Shown here: in pieces, positions 1-11,153 of the stretch
How the letters are laid out: each line of letters begins with the position of its first letter
Numbering within the stretch: the stretch's first letter is position 1
Assembly (NCBI GenBank): GCA_000708835.1
Contig: DF237062.1
Coordinates: 118,700 to 182,699, forward strand
Source of the DNA: Klebsormidium nitens
Lineage: Eukaryota; Streptophyta; Klebsormidiophyceae; Klebsormidiales; Klebsormidiaceae
DNA: 64,000 nucleotides
Direction: 5' to 3'
The notes under the pieces: generated by a model
The model's database searches: none
Told to the model about the DNA's origin: nothing
What the model saw: only the letters and a program-made list of their open reading frames with translations
Program-made: the position numbers and the translations under genes

Positions 1-524
1 TTCAATTTCAGATTCCGCTTTGCCACGTTGACTCTAAAACGGGATCAACGTTGAAGACTTAGTTCGTTTCTCGTCATAATGTGCATCACTGGAAACATGG
101 CTACTCACATAACGCAGCCTTTCCGAGATGCTATTAAAATCAGCCATGATTGGCGCACTGCCATTCAGATCTACATGTTGTGGGTCAAATAGCAGGACGC
201 CCCGGTTCATATAAGGTATTCAGTTAGCAAACCGTCTTGTTGAAACGGCAGCGCCCACGAACTGAAATGTCGCATGTCGAGCGATGAGTGTGAGGTTCTT
301 GCGTGCTTATTGTTTGCTGGAACCGACGTACAGAATACATGGTCGGATTCATGTGCTTCGAAGTAAGATCTATTCACATCTGCAGTCGGTACAAAGTCTT
401 CAAGCAAGTGGTACTGCTTCATTTCAACGGCTGAAATTGATCAAGACAGTTCAAAAAGATGTCCTGATGTGGACGAATGGCTACAAACGTTCGATGCTCT
501 GATTGATTTTGACGGTCTGAGCAG

Positions 525-661
525 TAGTACGAGAAATGCAGAAGGCCGGACGGCTAAGCGGGATACGGACGACGCGCCCCGCACTCGATGCAGACCTGGT
601 GACGGCATATGCACAGCGCGAGGAGGCCAAACGGGAAGAAGAAGATGCAACAGAGCTGCGC
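525..661 (+). CDS. Possible 3'-terminal exon, unknown gene
   Basis: After a possible acceptor (GAGCAG at about 519-524) a frame runs to a TAA at 659-661. It encodes a charged, helical-looking tail ending in AQREEAKREEEDATELRA. The composition and the clean stop look like the C-terminus of a real protein, but no upstream exon was convincingly linked and no family was recognised. The opposite strand also has open frames here. Treat it as a weak candidate for the end of a plus-strand gene that starts before the window. Confidence 0.25.
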
Positions 662-1609
662 GCATAAAAGCGACTCTGTTGGTTTTCGTTGGTGGTTGGC
701 TCCCTTGAATAGACCGAGAGCTTGGCAGACAGTACTTTCAGGTGAAAGACGGGATGATGCCGCGAGGATCTGGGCTGAAACGAAAGATCTGGGCACTTCT
801 TGTAATGAGGAGGTAACGGCGTGCTGATCCCTTCGCTTCTCTCAACGTCAACGAGCACGAATCGGAGGCAATCAAAGGCTTGAGCGACTTTGCAACGATC
901 TGACTCAGCGAAGAACCAAGATTCCGTGGGCTCGGGGTCTGGCCGTTCACAAGATCCGGAGACTGCTTCGTGCCAAGTGCGTCTTCGCTTGAAAGCTTTG
1001 CATCTCTTGGTTTGACCACCTTTGAAAGAGATTCTTCTGTTCAAAGCTCACCCAAGCAAGGAAGTCGGGTATCGGGTCGCTCCACACGTGCTGATGGTAA
1101 GTCACTGCCGCTGCCGGAATCTCCACCCGGAACGTTTCTGCAAAGTCACAGCCAGAACCTCTCCCGTTGATTTTATCATCTTCCAGAAAAGTAGAATTGG
1201 GTCGGGTCACATATCAGCGGTCTGATTTGCAGAGGATCGAAATAGAAGAGCTCTGCTGCCAGTGCACGTATTTCAAAAGCGCTTTCTGACGCCTGAGGCT
1301 GCAAGTGTCCGAGGCTCTCCTGTACTTTCCCAATCTTCAGACGGGACTGGGTGGACGCTTGTGCTACTTCAGTGATTGCCCAACCGAAGTGGTTGACTGC
1401 CCAAATGCTAATCTCAGGAGGGGCCGTGAGATATCTGCCGCAACAGATCTGCTCGTACGAGGACCTCGCCCGTACGAGGACGCAAAGAATCGTAGTCGGG
1501 ACGCTGCTGGGCCTCAGACTAGACACATTTCAATCCAGACCGGACCGGAATCTCCAAGCAATATCTTTAAATCTTAAATCCTTACGTGGCTGGGGGGCTT
1601 GGCCCGGGT
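662..1609. other. No gene resolved
   Basis: Both strands have short open frames in this stretch. The minus-strand frame around 1180-1400 (ending ALAAELFYFDPLQIRPL) is the most protein-like, but no splice-consistent chain or known domain could be made. No RNA gene or repeat was seen. Confidence 0.3.
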
Positions 1610-2260
1610 AGTCAACTGCCGCGGTTGTGTACACGTAGGTCGTTCCCCCGGTTGCATAACCGGTGGGCCGGCTCGTCGTCGTATGCGGAGGGGGCTGGGT
1701 AGGCGGAATCGCTGCCTGGGGGGGGTAACCGGGGGATAGGCTGGCGTTGCTCTGTAAGCGGTCACCGGGGGAGCGGTGGCCGACTGGGACGAACCGGGCT
1801 CTTGTTCTTGGGCGGTTCGCGCGCCCGTTGGAGTTTGCTCGGCCTGAGTTTTTGGTTCCTGCATAGGTGGAAGCTTCTTCTGGATGCTCGGGTTGGTTCA
1901 ATAGAGGTGCCGCAAGCTTTGGAAGCAGTATAAGGGGCTTGACATCTTTGTCCTGGAAGCCCTGAGCGCACACAGGGGCATATCCCAACAGATCATAGAA
2001 GAAGATAGGGTCCGAGATACTTTGAAGGACCTTCGTTTCATGACGCATTGAAGAACGGCCGCATAGAACCGAACAAATCCAGCATTCACCAAAGCAACCT
2101 TTGAAAATGAAGTGAGAGATGCCCCTTCATTGATGCGTTGGACTGGGCCTTGAGACTTGCGGCCCTGTGCGGCGGCTTCGTTCGAGGGGTCTGGGGCCAC
2201 CCGAAACTTGTCTCCTGTCAAGCTGATGTTCGCAGTGTTAGTAAAGTCCTCCTGAACTCC
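1610..2260 (-). CDS. Putative Pro/Gln/Thr-rich protein, partial
   Basis: Minus-strand segments look coding. One, at about 2100-2255, contains LTGDKFRVAPDPSNEAAAQG and ends at a possible donor after TSFSK. A second, at about 1610-1885, is rich in Pro, Gln and Thr and ends GQAPQP before a GTAAGG donor near 1610. The second segment changes reading frame at a run of eight C (minus strand, about 1718-1725): upstream reads as AYRATPAYPPVTPP, downstream as AAIPPTQPPPHTTTSRPTGY. One extra C would join them, so this is either a homopolymer error or a real disruption. The product looks like a disordered low-complexity tail; no family was recognised. Confidence 0.3.
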
Positions 2261-3683
2261 ACTCAGTCGGCTTCTTCAACTGGGGTTGAAATGGTGACTC
2301 ACCATTCAGGCTGATTCCAATCACTTGATCACAATTTGGCGTTGAGAAGGAACAACCTATTCTTTGATTTGTACCAATCATCCCGAAAAGCACGTCCAAT
2401 CTTATGCTACTCCACTAGTCTCTGCACCCTGTGGACCTCAATCAATAGCTCTTCCACAGAGAAGACACGTCTGGAAGGAAAGCATTGCAAGTATTGGATG
2501 CACAGCCCACAGAATAGCAGCCCAACTCTGTCGTAGACATATTTCAAGCCTCTCTTTCTCCTTGGCGAATCTATGTTAGCTTCTGCCAGCGCATTTGCAA
2601 CTCTCGCTCGAGCGGACCCAATCGAACCCTCAGCAACCCGCCCCCTGATGCAGCAACTCAACGAAGTTCGGCTAAGCTGCTCCAACAAGTCAAAGCGAGC
2701 AGGAAAGAGCCATGCCCATGCTCAAGAGCTTTGCGTGTCTGTGAGGAGTCTGGGACTCAGAGCTGTGCATGCAGTCGTCCACATTTGAAAAGGAAGGCAC
2801 AAGGATTCTCCGAATCTCGTGAAAGTCGTGTCTCTGAAGCGCCCAAAAAGCCCTCAGGCCCTCACGCAACTGGAACACAATCTACTGCGCTTTGCCGAGT
2901 ATTGTTACTCTACTTCATCTCAACAATGTCAGATGAGGACCCTCGCTATCTTTGAGCTTGCGATTGACAGTCTGAGTTGGCTAGACCGGCCCGTTGACGA
3001 ACGAGCATAGACACAAAGAAGTCCGATCAAGCATCGTGAGTCGATGTACTGTAGTGTAGAAAGTTAATGTTCGACCGAAACTTGGACGGCGAACTTCAAC
3101 ATCCTTGGACGATCGAAGTGCCTGTAAGAGGATGACGGATGTACGGTAAGATTATGAGGCCAACCATTGAGATCAAGCATGGCTCGACTGCCGGGATTCC
3201 TAAGAAAGATCAAGGGACTCGCTTTCAGCTGCGTTGCTCAGCTGCTGGCCACTCGGACGAAGCTTCGCCGCCGAGTACTCTTTGGCAATACGAGACAGAA
3301 TGATGCTTTGCAAGAGCCTATTCTGCACAAAAACTTGGCTCAGCTTCTTTGGCGGAGGCGTTGCACGGAGTCAGTTGGATGAGTCGCAGCTCAGCCGGAA
3401 TCAGCTGATGCCTGGTGACGGTGGTTCCGGGCAGTGGCCACGGCGGAATCATATGTCCGCCCAGCACATTGTGACGAAGTACCTTACCTAGTCCGCCCGC
3501 GGAACCATGACCGGAATTGTCACCCGGCCAGGCCTTGAAATTTGAAGCGGCACCGGAACCGGAAGCGGAGCTTCACAACGGAAGAGAGCACATTCTCCTC
3601 AGCTAGCCCCGGTAGCCCAGTCAGTCTTCCAGCGTAATAATAGCTAGAGGGCGCTTTCTGTTGCTGTCAAGGTGGTGCCTTCA
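2261..3683. other. Intergenic, upstream of YbeY-HAD gene
   Basis: No convincing exon was found. Short open frames on both strands have no recognisable domain. The last few hundred bases before the ATG at 3684 are a GC-rich stretch with repeated CCGGAA/CGGAAT-like words and presumably hold the promoter and 5' UTR of the downstream gene. No TATA box was assigned. Confidence 0.4.
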
Positions 3684-6600
3684 ATGGCTGCCACGGCTCC
3701 ACCGTCCGCCATGCTTCGGGAGAGTCTGCAGCTGCTGGGCCGGGCCGCGCGCACCGTGAGGGTGCCCGGGGGCGAGCTGGAACGCACGCTGCTCAGGATG
3801 GCGTCCCGCGCAGCGCCGGCATTGCAGAGACTGCCAACGATTCCCGTGACAGATACAAAAGCAGGAGCGGGGATCCTCGACCCACTCCGCAATCTGAGTC
3901 CCGTCTCTTTCCAGCACAAAACGATGCTCCAAAATGCTGGCATTCCTCATTCAAAGACCCAGCCGACGGCAAGGTTCCAATCAGGCGCCGCCAGCTGTCC
4001 ATCTTGCAGATCTCTCCAAACATTCTCAGCCCATCACCGCGCATTCCACTCCAGCCCATCATATGGAGCCAGGCACAAAGCGGGCGCCGGATCTCAGCCT
4101 GCCCCGCTGGACTTCAACAGAACCGCTAAGCGGCTCAGCAGGGGGGGACAGGTGACGACCAGTGCAGTGGCCGGGAGTGCCTCAGCTTTGGACGTCAACA
4201 TCCAGGCGACGGTGCTGGTGGAAGAGACGGTTGACATCGACGATGAGCTGGACGTAAGGAACTTGTGCATGATTGGCATCTGCTTTTAAAGGGGTACCTA
4301 TGCACCTGCTCATACATTCTTGGGACCAGGTTGATTGCTCTTGGCTCCTGAATGCGAAATTCTTAAGGATCCCCGGTGTTTGAGCGATGAAGGAGTGGTG
4401 TAGAGTTGTGGGTCAGCAGCCCATGCATTCTCCACTCTGAAAGTTGAAATGGATAGCTGGCGCCAATTTGTGGGCAGGAAGTCTGCAGCCCTGTGCTTTG
4501 AGGCTCCACAGATCAGTCTGACCTCCTGTGCTGATTTTGACACCGTGAAACTGAGATTCCTTTTCGGCCCAGCAAATATAAAGTCTCTTCTGTCAATAAC
4601 CACGCATTGATCGGGCGTGTTAATCTTGCGCCATGAGCAACGCCCCGGCTCTCACCGTGCAGGCGATTATGGAGGACCTTGAGACCAGTACCCCACTCCT
4701 CGTCCAGGAAGCGCTGAGCAACATTGATGCCACGGAGTTCGAGGGCGTCGAGAACTTGTGGCTGTCTGTCCTGCTATGTACTGACAAGTAAGCGAGCTGC
4801 ATTCTACTTGCAACATGACTTGGAGAGGCAAGCAGCAAGTAATGAGATCCTGGCTGTTATGACAATCAGGTTCCTTTGTCTCTCATCCTGAGGCTGATAA
4901 CAAACTGTTGCTCCCCTGCGGTTTGATCGCCGAAGTCTGAGTTCTTCACCATGAATGGGGCTCCAGCAGTGTTTTACAAGCTTTGAATCCTGTTGTCAAT
5001 CTTCTGCAGCACAGGCAATTGCATTATAAGCGCCCCTTCCTTTGCCAGCCCACACCCGTCTGATGTCAAGAAGCCCACTCTTGCCCAGTCTTGAGGAATT
5101 TGAGAACCATCATTTGAAAGAACCATCCTAGTTGCCTAGTTCCAAGGTACCAGATTTTTAAATGGCTACTTGCTTTTGCGGTGCAGCCACATCCAGTCGT
5201 CCAACAAGAAGTGGCGCGGCGAGGACAAGCCGACGGATGTGCTGTCGTTCCCCCAAGAGTGGATCGAGGGGATCCCCGAGGTACTGCTCGGGGATGTCGT
5301 CATCTCGCTGGACACGGCGCGCAGGCAGGCCGCGGAGCGGGGGCACTCGCTGCTGGACGAGCTGCGGATACTGCTGGTGGGTTAAGCTAACCGGGTTTAT
5401 TCCGGTCAATGTTGGAGGTTTGGCAGAGTTGGGGTTTCTCCTGGTGGGTTAGGTTGACCATGAATGCGAACCCGGGGTTAGAGTCTTGTCCCAAAGAAAT
5501 CTTGGGGTCTGGGTCTATCACTGGCGGAGGAAAAGTCGTCGTTCCCATCAAATGATGCATGCATCCAAGTTGTAGACGGCTTGCCGCTTGTTCTGGCACA
5601 TGCAACTTCTTTTTCTCAGCTCTTTTACGTCTGCCTTTCTGACGCCCCAGCTTCTGAGGCCCCACAAACTTGCACCCGAGGCGTACCGTCTGCCGCCCTC
5701 GTTGTATTGTACTCTAAAGCTTTCTATCTTGGAAAACGAGTCCCCAATCCAGATCCAGTTGCCTTCCTCGTCAAGCTTCCCCGTTCCTGACGTCCACAAT
5801 CTGCAGATCAGTGGGGTTTGAAGTTTGATGCATCGTTCTGGTCTACGACCACGAGGCGAGCGCTGGGACTCTAATTTGAGCATCCTCGACCCCAAAAGTT
5901 TTTGAAGTTTGACTTAGTTCAATACTCGAACGCGAAAGTCTTGCATGGCAAGTTTTTGGCGGGTAGCTGGGGATAAGGACGACAAAGCCGTCGAAAACCT
6001 TGAACCCATCAAACCAAATGACCAAACAAACAATGAGCATCTCTGAATCGCCCAATACCTGCACCCCAGGTTCACGGCCTGCCTCACCGACCCCGAGGCC
6101 GTTGAACCACAACACCCAAAAAAGTCAAAAGAATTTGAACTCCAAATCCGTGAAACCGTACAGTTTCGTTCCCTAATCCGCCCACCATTTCGCACCCTAG
6201 GTTCATGGTTTGCTGCACTTGTTGGATTACGACCATGAGGCGAGCGCAGAGGAGGAGGTCGCGATGGCGGCGGAGGAGCAGCGCATCCTGGAGGCCATGG
6301 GATGGACGGGAAAGGGCCTCATTGAGGCGATGAGCGGTGAGCGAGCGAAACTGGCGAAACTCAAAGCGCAGGAAACGAATGGTGGAAGAACGGAAGAGAT
6401 AGAAACGCAGGAGATGAGAGAAGAGAAAGAGGAGGAGGAGGGGGATTCTGAGAGGTGGGAGACGAACGGTGGGAAAGAAGAGACGAGAGTGTTTGAAAAG
6501 CAGGAGGCTGACGGTGAGAAAGAGGAGACGGAAGAGCCCCGAAAAGCGGGAGACGAACGGTAGATAAGCGGAGGAGCCCAATTTCTGAAGTCGGGGACGG

Positions 6601-9600
6601 GGTTTCTCTTGTCAGGATCGAATGTGCTGTGCTACATTCTCTTTCGGTGACACCTTAAGAGGGTGTCATGGAAAGAAGCATGCAAGTGGCGTGGGGCTTG
6701 TGTCAATTCTGTTTCAAGGATGATCTAGCCGGGGGGGGACAAAAGCATTGGGTAGGAGGCCCGTATCTCTGGATTTGGCAGTGCGAGTGGGATTACTCCT
6801 GAGCAAAGATTGGACCAGGCATCCCAGAGGCCAAAACAAGGAGGGTACTTGTGCACTTGTACAAACTTCAAGAGGGCTTAGAATGACCTGTACTTTTCTC
6901 GACGAGTGGTTTTTCAGACGCATCCAACCGTATTACTTACCTAAGCGCCTCGCTTGAGGGCGTGTACTATATCCTCCGCCGTCGAGTTGGCAAAGGCGTC
7001 GATTAAATGTTCAAGACTGACGCAACTGACGCCGCGTTGGTCGAAACGGCGTCGGCTGATAGTAGGTCTTGATCAATGTCGAACCAGACGCGGGTAGCCT
7101 CCAAACGGCCTTGGTCGATGAAAACTTCAGATTCACCTCATTGGAGCACGCCACATATACGCTATCAGGATATGTGAGGAATTATTTCCTGCTTTGAGGT
7201 TGTGCAGATCGTGTTTGAAACGAGTCTTGTCAGCTGGATTCAAGAGCTCGCCGTAGCAGACTCCATCATAAGCGCATCGCAGATACACAAACCAAGAGGC
7301 TCAATGCAGTCCGATATTGGAGTTTGTGTTTGGCCATCGTCTGTTGCCCGTACAAGCCGCTCGATGCACCATATTCTGCTGTTCTCGGCGACAAATTACC
7401 CTTCTTATCACTGACGACAAATGGCACAGGGGTCGCCTTTCAAGCCGCATAATTTCTGACAATCTTCTTCGCATCGACTTCGATTTGAGCCCCTGTCCTT
7501 CAGAAAGTCCCAGTCATGGGAAAAAATTGGTCGGGAATCTCGGAGTACTGCCAAAGCGGTAGCCGAAAGTCGCCTTGATGGAGAATGCTGCTCGGAGGAA
7601 GAAACATATTCATCCAACTCGGCGAACCATCACAGTTCAGAGATTCCTGAAAGTGCCCGATATGAACCCCTCTGCCTGCAGCTGCCCCGTCAACCCCCGA
7701 GCCCCGCGACCGCCCGGCCGAGACGTCCGCACCCTCGAGCCCGACCCGCGCCGAGAACGGCCTTCGGCCCGGCAGAGCGCGCGAGTACTTGGACATCAAA
7801 GTTTTGTTTCTGGACATGGACGGAACGCTCCTAAACAGCGCCACGCGGCTGAGCAAGAAGACCGCCGATGCGTGCCGGGCCGCGCTGGCGCGGGGCGTCA
7901 AGCTGTGCATCGCGACCGGGAAGGTGAGCTGGTGATTTTCGGTTTAAATGATGTGTTCTGAGGTCCAGTGAGATCGTTGTAAGACTTGCGGTCAAACATG
8001 CTTCTTGAGCGCGGTTACGGGTTTGGTTCGAAGCTGTTGGGCATGTGGGCGGCGGATCTGGCAGCCTCCGAATTGAGAAGTGCAAAGCGTACGACCACAG
8101 TTGGAGAAGGGTGATGCCCTTTGCAGACCCCGCTCTGATCAGCTTACTTCACGGGGGAGATTCAGTTCCTCAGTAGCGCCTCTCTCATCGTCGGAGCCGT
8201 TCCGTGCTAACGTCACTTCCGATCTTCTCTTCGTTCCAAGCTGACGTCACACACGTATTCCCGCGCAGGCTCGCCCGGCCGCGATCGACGCGTGCTCGGT
8301 TCAGGGCTTAAGCGGCCCGGGGGGCGTGGTTTCTACGTCGTCTCCAGGCGTCTTTCTGCAAGGGTTGAATGTCTACGGTGAAGAGGGCGTCATCGTTCAC
8401 AGCCAGGTGTTGGAAGAGGCCATCATCAGAGAGGTGGGCTAAGAAAATCGCTTTGGTGAAATGTAGGGAAGGGCTGAGGGTCGAGACTGGGTTGGACCAG
8501 GACAAACGTCAGAGAAGTGGGTCAGGAGAACCGTTTTGGTAAAAAATAGGTCAAGGGCTGCGGGGTTAAGATATTATCTTCAATTTTGCAATGTAAGCTT
8601 TTAAGCAACAGTCAGCTCACCAGCTTGGGACGGGTAGGGTTAGTTTGGGGGGTAGGGTGGGTTCGGGTGCGGAGCGGGTGAATCTGTGGGTTAGGTTCTT
8701 AGTGTTAGTGCGGGAGCTTACTATTGCTAAAGCTTACTATTGCTAAAGCTTACTATTGCTAAAGTGAAGAGACATGGGTTAAGGTGGGGTTGAGGGCTGA
8801 TGGTTTGCGGTGAAAAGGGCACAATCATTCACAGCCAGGAGCTGGACCAGGTAATCATCCGAGAAGTGAGTAAGGGGAAGCGTGTTGGTTTGGGCTGGGT
8901 TAGAGGCTCATGGTTAAGGCCTGGTCAAGGGCTGAGGATTACGTGGAAGAGGGCATCACTCTGCACAGCCGTGGGCTTGATTAGGCAGTTAACCGTGGAT
9001 CGCGTCGTACCTTGCACATGCTTACGGCTGCGTCAAAGGTTTGAGTCGTGCTTCTTCTCGATCTTCATCGTGCTCGGGTAATGAGCGAGAGATGCGTCGT
9101 CAGTCTGTTGCAATGATTAGGAGCGGCACAAGAGGATTGAGACAACCCGCCGCCGATCGACGTGTTTCAAAACAATTGAAGCTAGGTTCCCATCACCGTC
9201 ACCCTTTTGGCCGGACAAAAACTGGTATCGTCTTTTGTGGGGAAACAGGCGGACCGCAGAGGAATGAAATGGCTGGGGGACAGGTCGCTATCGTCTATGT
9301 TTTGACGTCAAAAACATTGACGCTTCACATTCGTTGTTTCTAAGTGGTTTTGCAAAGTTTACCTCAAACCCTGTCCTTGCGCGTCTGAACTCCTTGAGGC
9401 TAATACTGCAGACTGGGATTGTTATGTGAAGATCGGATGGCTGCGACGCGATTTCGGCCATCTTTAGCTTCTGCGGTCCGCCTGGAAAGGGTTCCCAGTT
9501 CGAAAGCGGGCTCAAAAGTCCTCTTGGCTGTCGCCCATCTCATCCAACTGAGCTTTCCCGGCTGCTTGAGACCTGCTTGCTCAAGATAGTCGCACCTCTA

Positions 9601-11153
9601 CTAACCTTCTGCTCGCTCCGCAGGCGTTCGCCTTTTCTGTGGAGAACCGGATAGCGCTGGCGGGCTTCTCCGGCGACCGCTGCGTGACGCTGTTCGAGCA
9701 TCCGCTGATCGACAAGCTGCACACCACGTACTACGAGCCGAAGGTGAGCATCCAGAGCTTGGAATGTTCCAAGCAAGTTTGAGAGATTGTGGGCAGAAAA
9801 CAGAAGGACGTCCGAAAACGGTAACTTCGCACGGTTGGCCAGCTGTGTAATCTGGTCGTCGGACCACTACTTCTGGCCCTGTTTCGCTGTGACCAAGGAC
9901 TGTCAATAGATCGAAGTTTTTGACGATTGGGGGTTCACCTTTTACAATTTACGGATGATGCTCTTGAATCGAGGGCCCTATGAGACCGCTTTGCGGCTGC
10001 GACATCCTCGCAAACCTAGCTCCAATCAGCACGCGAAGACCTCCTTGTAGTGCAGATCTGCGAGTAGAACCTTGCAAAGTCGGTCAACTAATCGTGCTCC
10101 TCGCCTTGTCAATCCACAAGTTACCCAAACCGTACCTATTCGCTCAGCGCGAGTTCCTCCCGTCCAAACTGATCCTCGATATCACAACCCGTGCAAAGCT
10201 ACTTAACTACCGTGCTTTTCGGGTTTCTCAAGAATTCACGAAACCGTAACATTGCGCCCAGGCCGAGATCTTCCCGTCCGTCGACGCCCTCCTCGCGTCC
10301 GCCCCGATCAACAAGCTCCTGTTCTACGACACGCCCGCAACCATCCATCCGATGCGGTCCCTCTGGGAAGAGCGCGTTTTCGGCAAAGCGAACATCACGC
10401 AAGCCGTCCCCGAGATGCTGGAGATCCTGCCGTTTGGCGCGTCCAAGGGTGACGGCGTGCGGCGCCTGATGGCCCACCTAGAGGTTTCGCGGGACCAGGT
10501 GAGATAGTGCTGAGCTTGCGAAGCTTTAGCTTTCCCTTCGAATTTGTTTGTGGTGCTGCGCTTAGTAAAGGCGGAACGGAAATGGATGTACAGAGCCTGT
10601 CCCCGTCACGCGCTCCTTGTGCAGGCTGTTCTCGTGCCGGACTTTGGCAATGGGGAACTCGTTGCCTCAGGCGGATCAACCAGCGGAGTCCTAGGCGGAT
10701 TGCACACTTGGGATCATGCTCCAGTTCGGGAAAGCGTCAGAGCGCCGGTTTTGTTGTTGCTGTTTTGCTTCTTTCCTTCCTCATCGGCTCGCGAGATTCC
10801 TTGCGAGATTTCTTCGGCCCACTTGGTCTTGCTGAAGCCCCTGCCTAGGATCGGTCCAACAAGCTGGGGCAGTATGGATGACGTCACTGTTCTGGGGGGC
10901 AACTGATTTTCAGGAACAGAGGAAACAAACAACAATCTCTCTTAACTACGAGTCCGAAGTACCCTCTTCTTTGTCACAGGTGATGGCCGTAGGCGACGGC
11001 GAGAACGATTTGGAGATGCTCCAGATCGCGGGGCTCGGCGTGGCAATGGCCAACGGCGCGCCCGTGACGCTGGAGGCCGCGCACGCCCACGTGGGCAGCA
11101 ACGACGAGGATGGCGTCGCGGAGGCGATCGAGCGGTTCATTCTGTCGCAATGA
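3684..11153 (+). CDS. ybeY: YbeY endoribonuclease fused to HAD phosphatase
   Basis: Nine exons: 3684-4253, 4663-4787, 5187-5376, 6201-6336, 7682-7923, 8269-8433, 9624-9743, 10262-10498, 10980-11153; all junction phases agree. The first ~185 residues are a basic, Ser/Ala-rich leader typical of an organelle presequence. The YbeY domain follows with WRGEDKPTDVLSF and the zinc-binding motif HGLLHLLDYDHE (three His of the HxxxHxxxxxH type). Next is a Cof-type HAD domain with DMDGTLLN (nucleophile Asp), a Lys in GASKGDGV and the acidic loop GDGENDLEML. The same fusion is known in land plants (Arabidopsis At2g25870), where it acts in chloroplast rRNA processing; the HAD substrate is unknown. The usual Gly of HLLGYDH is Asp here. 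Introns 3 and 6 contain decayed exon-edge copies. The TGA follows directly after FILSQ. Confidence 0.95.
5371..5460 (+). repeat. Copy of exon 3 donor edge
   Basis: The exon 3 end and its donor (CTGCTG then GTGGGTTAAG at 5371) recur 67 bp downstream as CTCCTG then GTGGGTTAGG (5438). The downstream copy lies inside intron 3 and is followed by similar sequence (TTGACC for CTAACC). It is a short tandem duplication across the exon-intron junction. Confidence 0.55.
5818..6110 (+). repeat. Decayed copies of YbeY exon 4 start
   Basis: Exon 4 begins at 6201 with an acceptor followed by GTTCATGGTTTGCTGCAC and, 24 bases in, GATTACGACCATGAGGCGAG. At about 6070 the upstream intron has CCCCAG then GTTCACGGCCTGCCTCAC with a shortened continuation (CGACCCCGAGGC), preceded by the same CGCCCA...GCACCC sequence that precedes the true exon. 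At 5841-5860 there is GTCTACGACCACGAGGCGAG. Both are partial copies of the catalytic-motif exon edge inside intron 3. Confidence 0.75.
8626..8690 (+). repeat. Dispersed G-rich repeat, copy 1
   Basis: Contains the core TAGGGTGGGTTCGGGTGCGG followed by AGCGGGTG, preceded by GGACGGGTAGGGTTAG. Five other copies of this core occur in the window (27.87, 42.65, 54.2, 54.6 and 54.87 kb). Flanks show a weak inverted pair, AGCAACAGTCAGCT upstream and AGCTTACTATTGCT downstream. Confidence 0.75.
8715..8762 (+). repeat. 16-bp minisatellite, three units
   Basis: Three identical head-to-tail units of AGCTTACTATTGCTAA. They lie in intron 6 of the YbeY-HAD gene, directly after the G-rich dispersed repeat. 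Confidence 0.95.

Larger units (their letters stand above)
8434..8996 (+). repeat. Tandem decayed copies of HAD exon 6 end
   Basis: Exon 6 ends at 8433 (VHSQVLEEAIIRE, then donor GTGGGC). Downstream in intron 6 the same edge recurs: about 8474-8516 (shortened, GGGCTGAGGGTC...GAGAAG then TGGG); 8792-8865 (encoding GEKGTIIHSQELDQVIIRE with an intact donor GTGAGT); and 8933-8996 (encoding YVEEGITLHSRGLD followed by a stop). The intron sequence after each donor is also repeated (for example ...GGTCAAGGGCTG before each new unit), so the unit is exon end plus donor plus intron start. Confidence 0.85.

Noticed and set aside
7575-7961. 128-codon plus-strand frame over the HAD region
   Set aside because: It is an out-of-phase reading of YbeY-HAD exon 5, whose correct frame contains DMDGTLLN.
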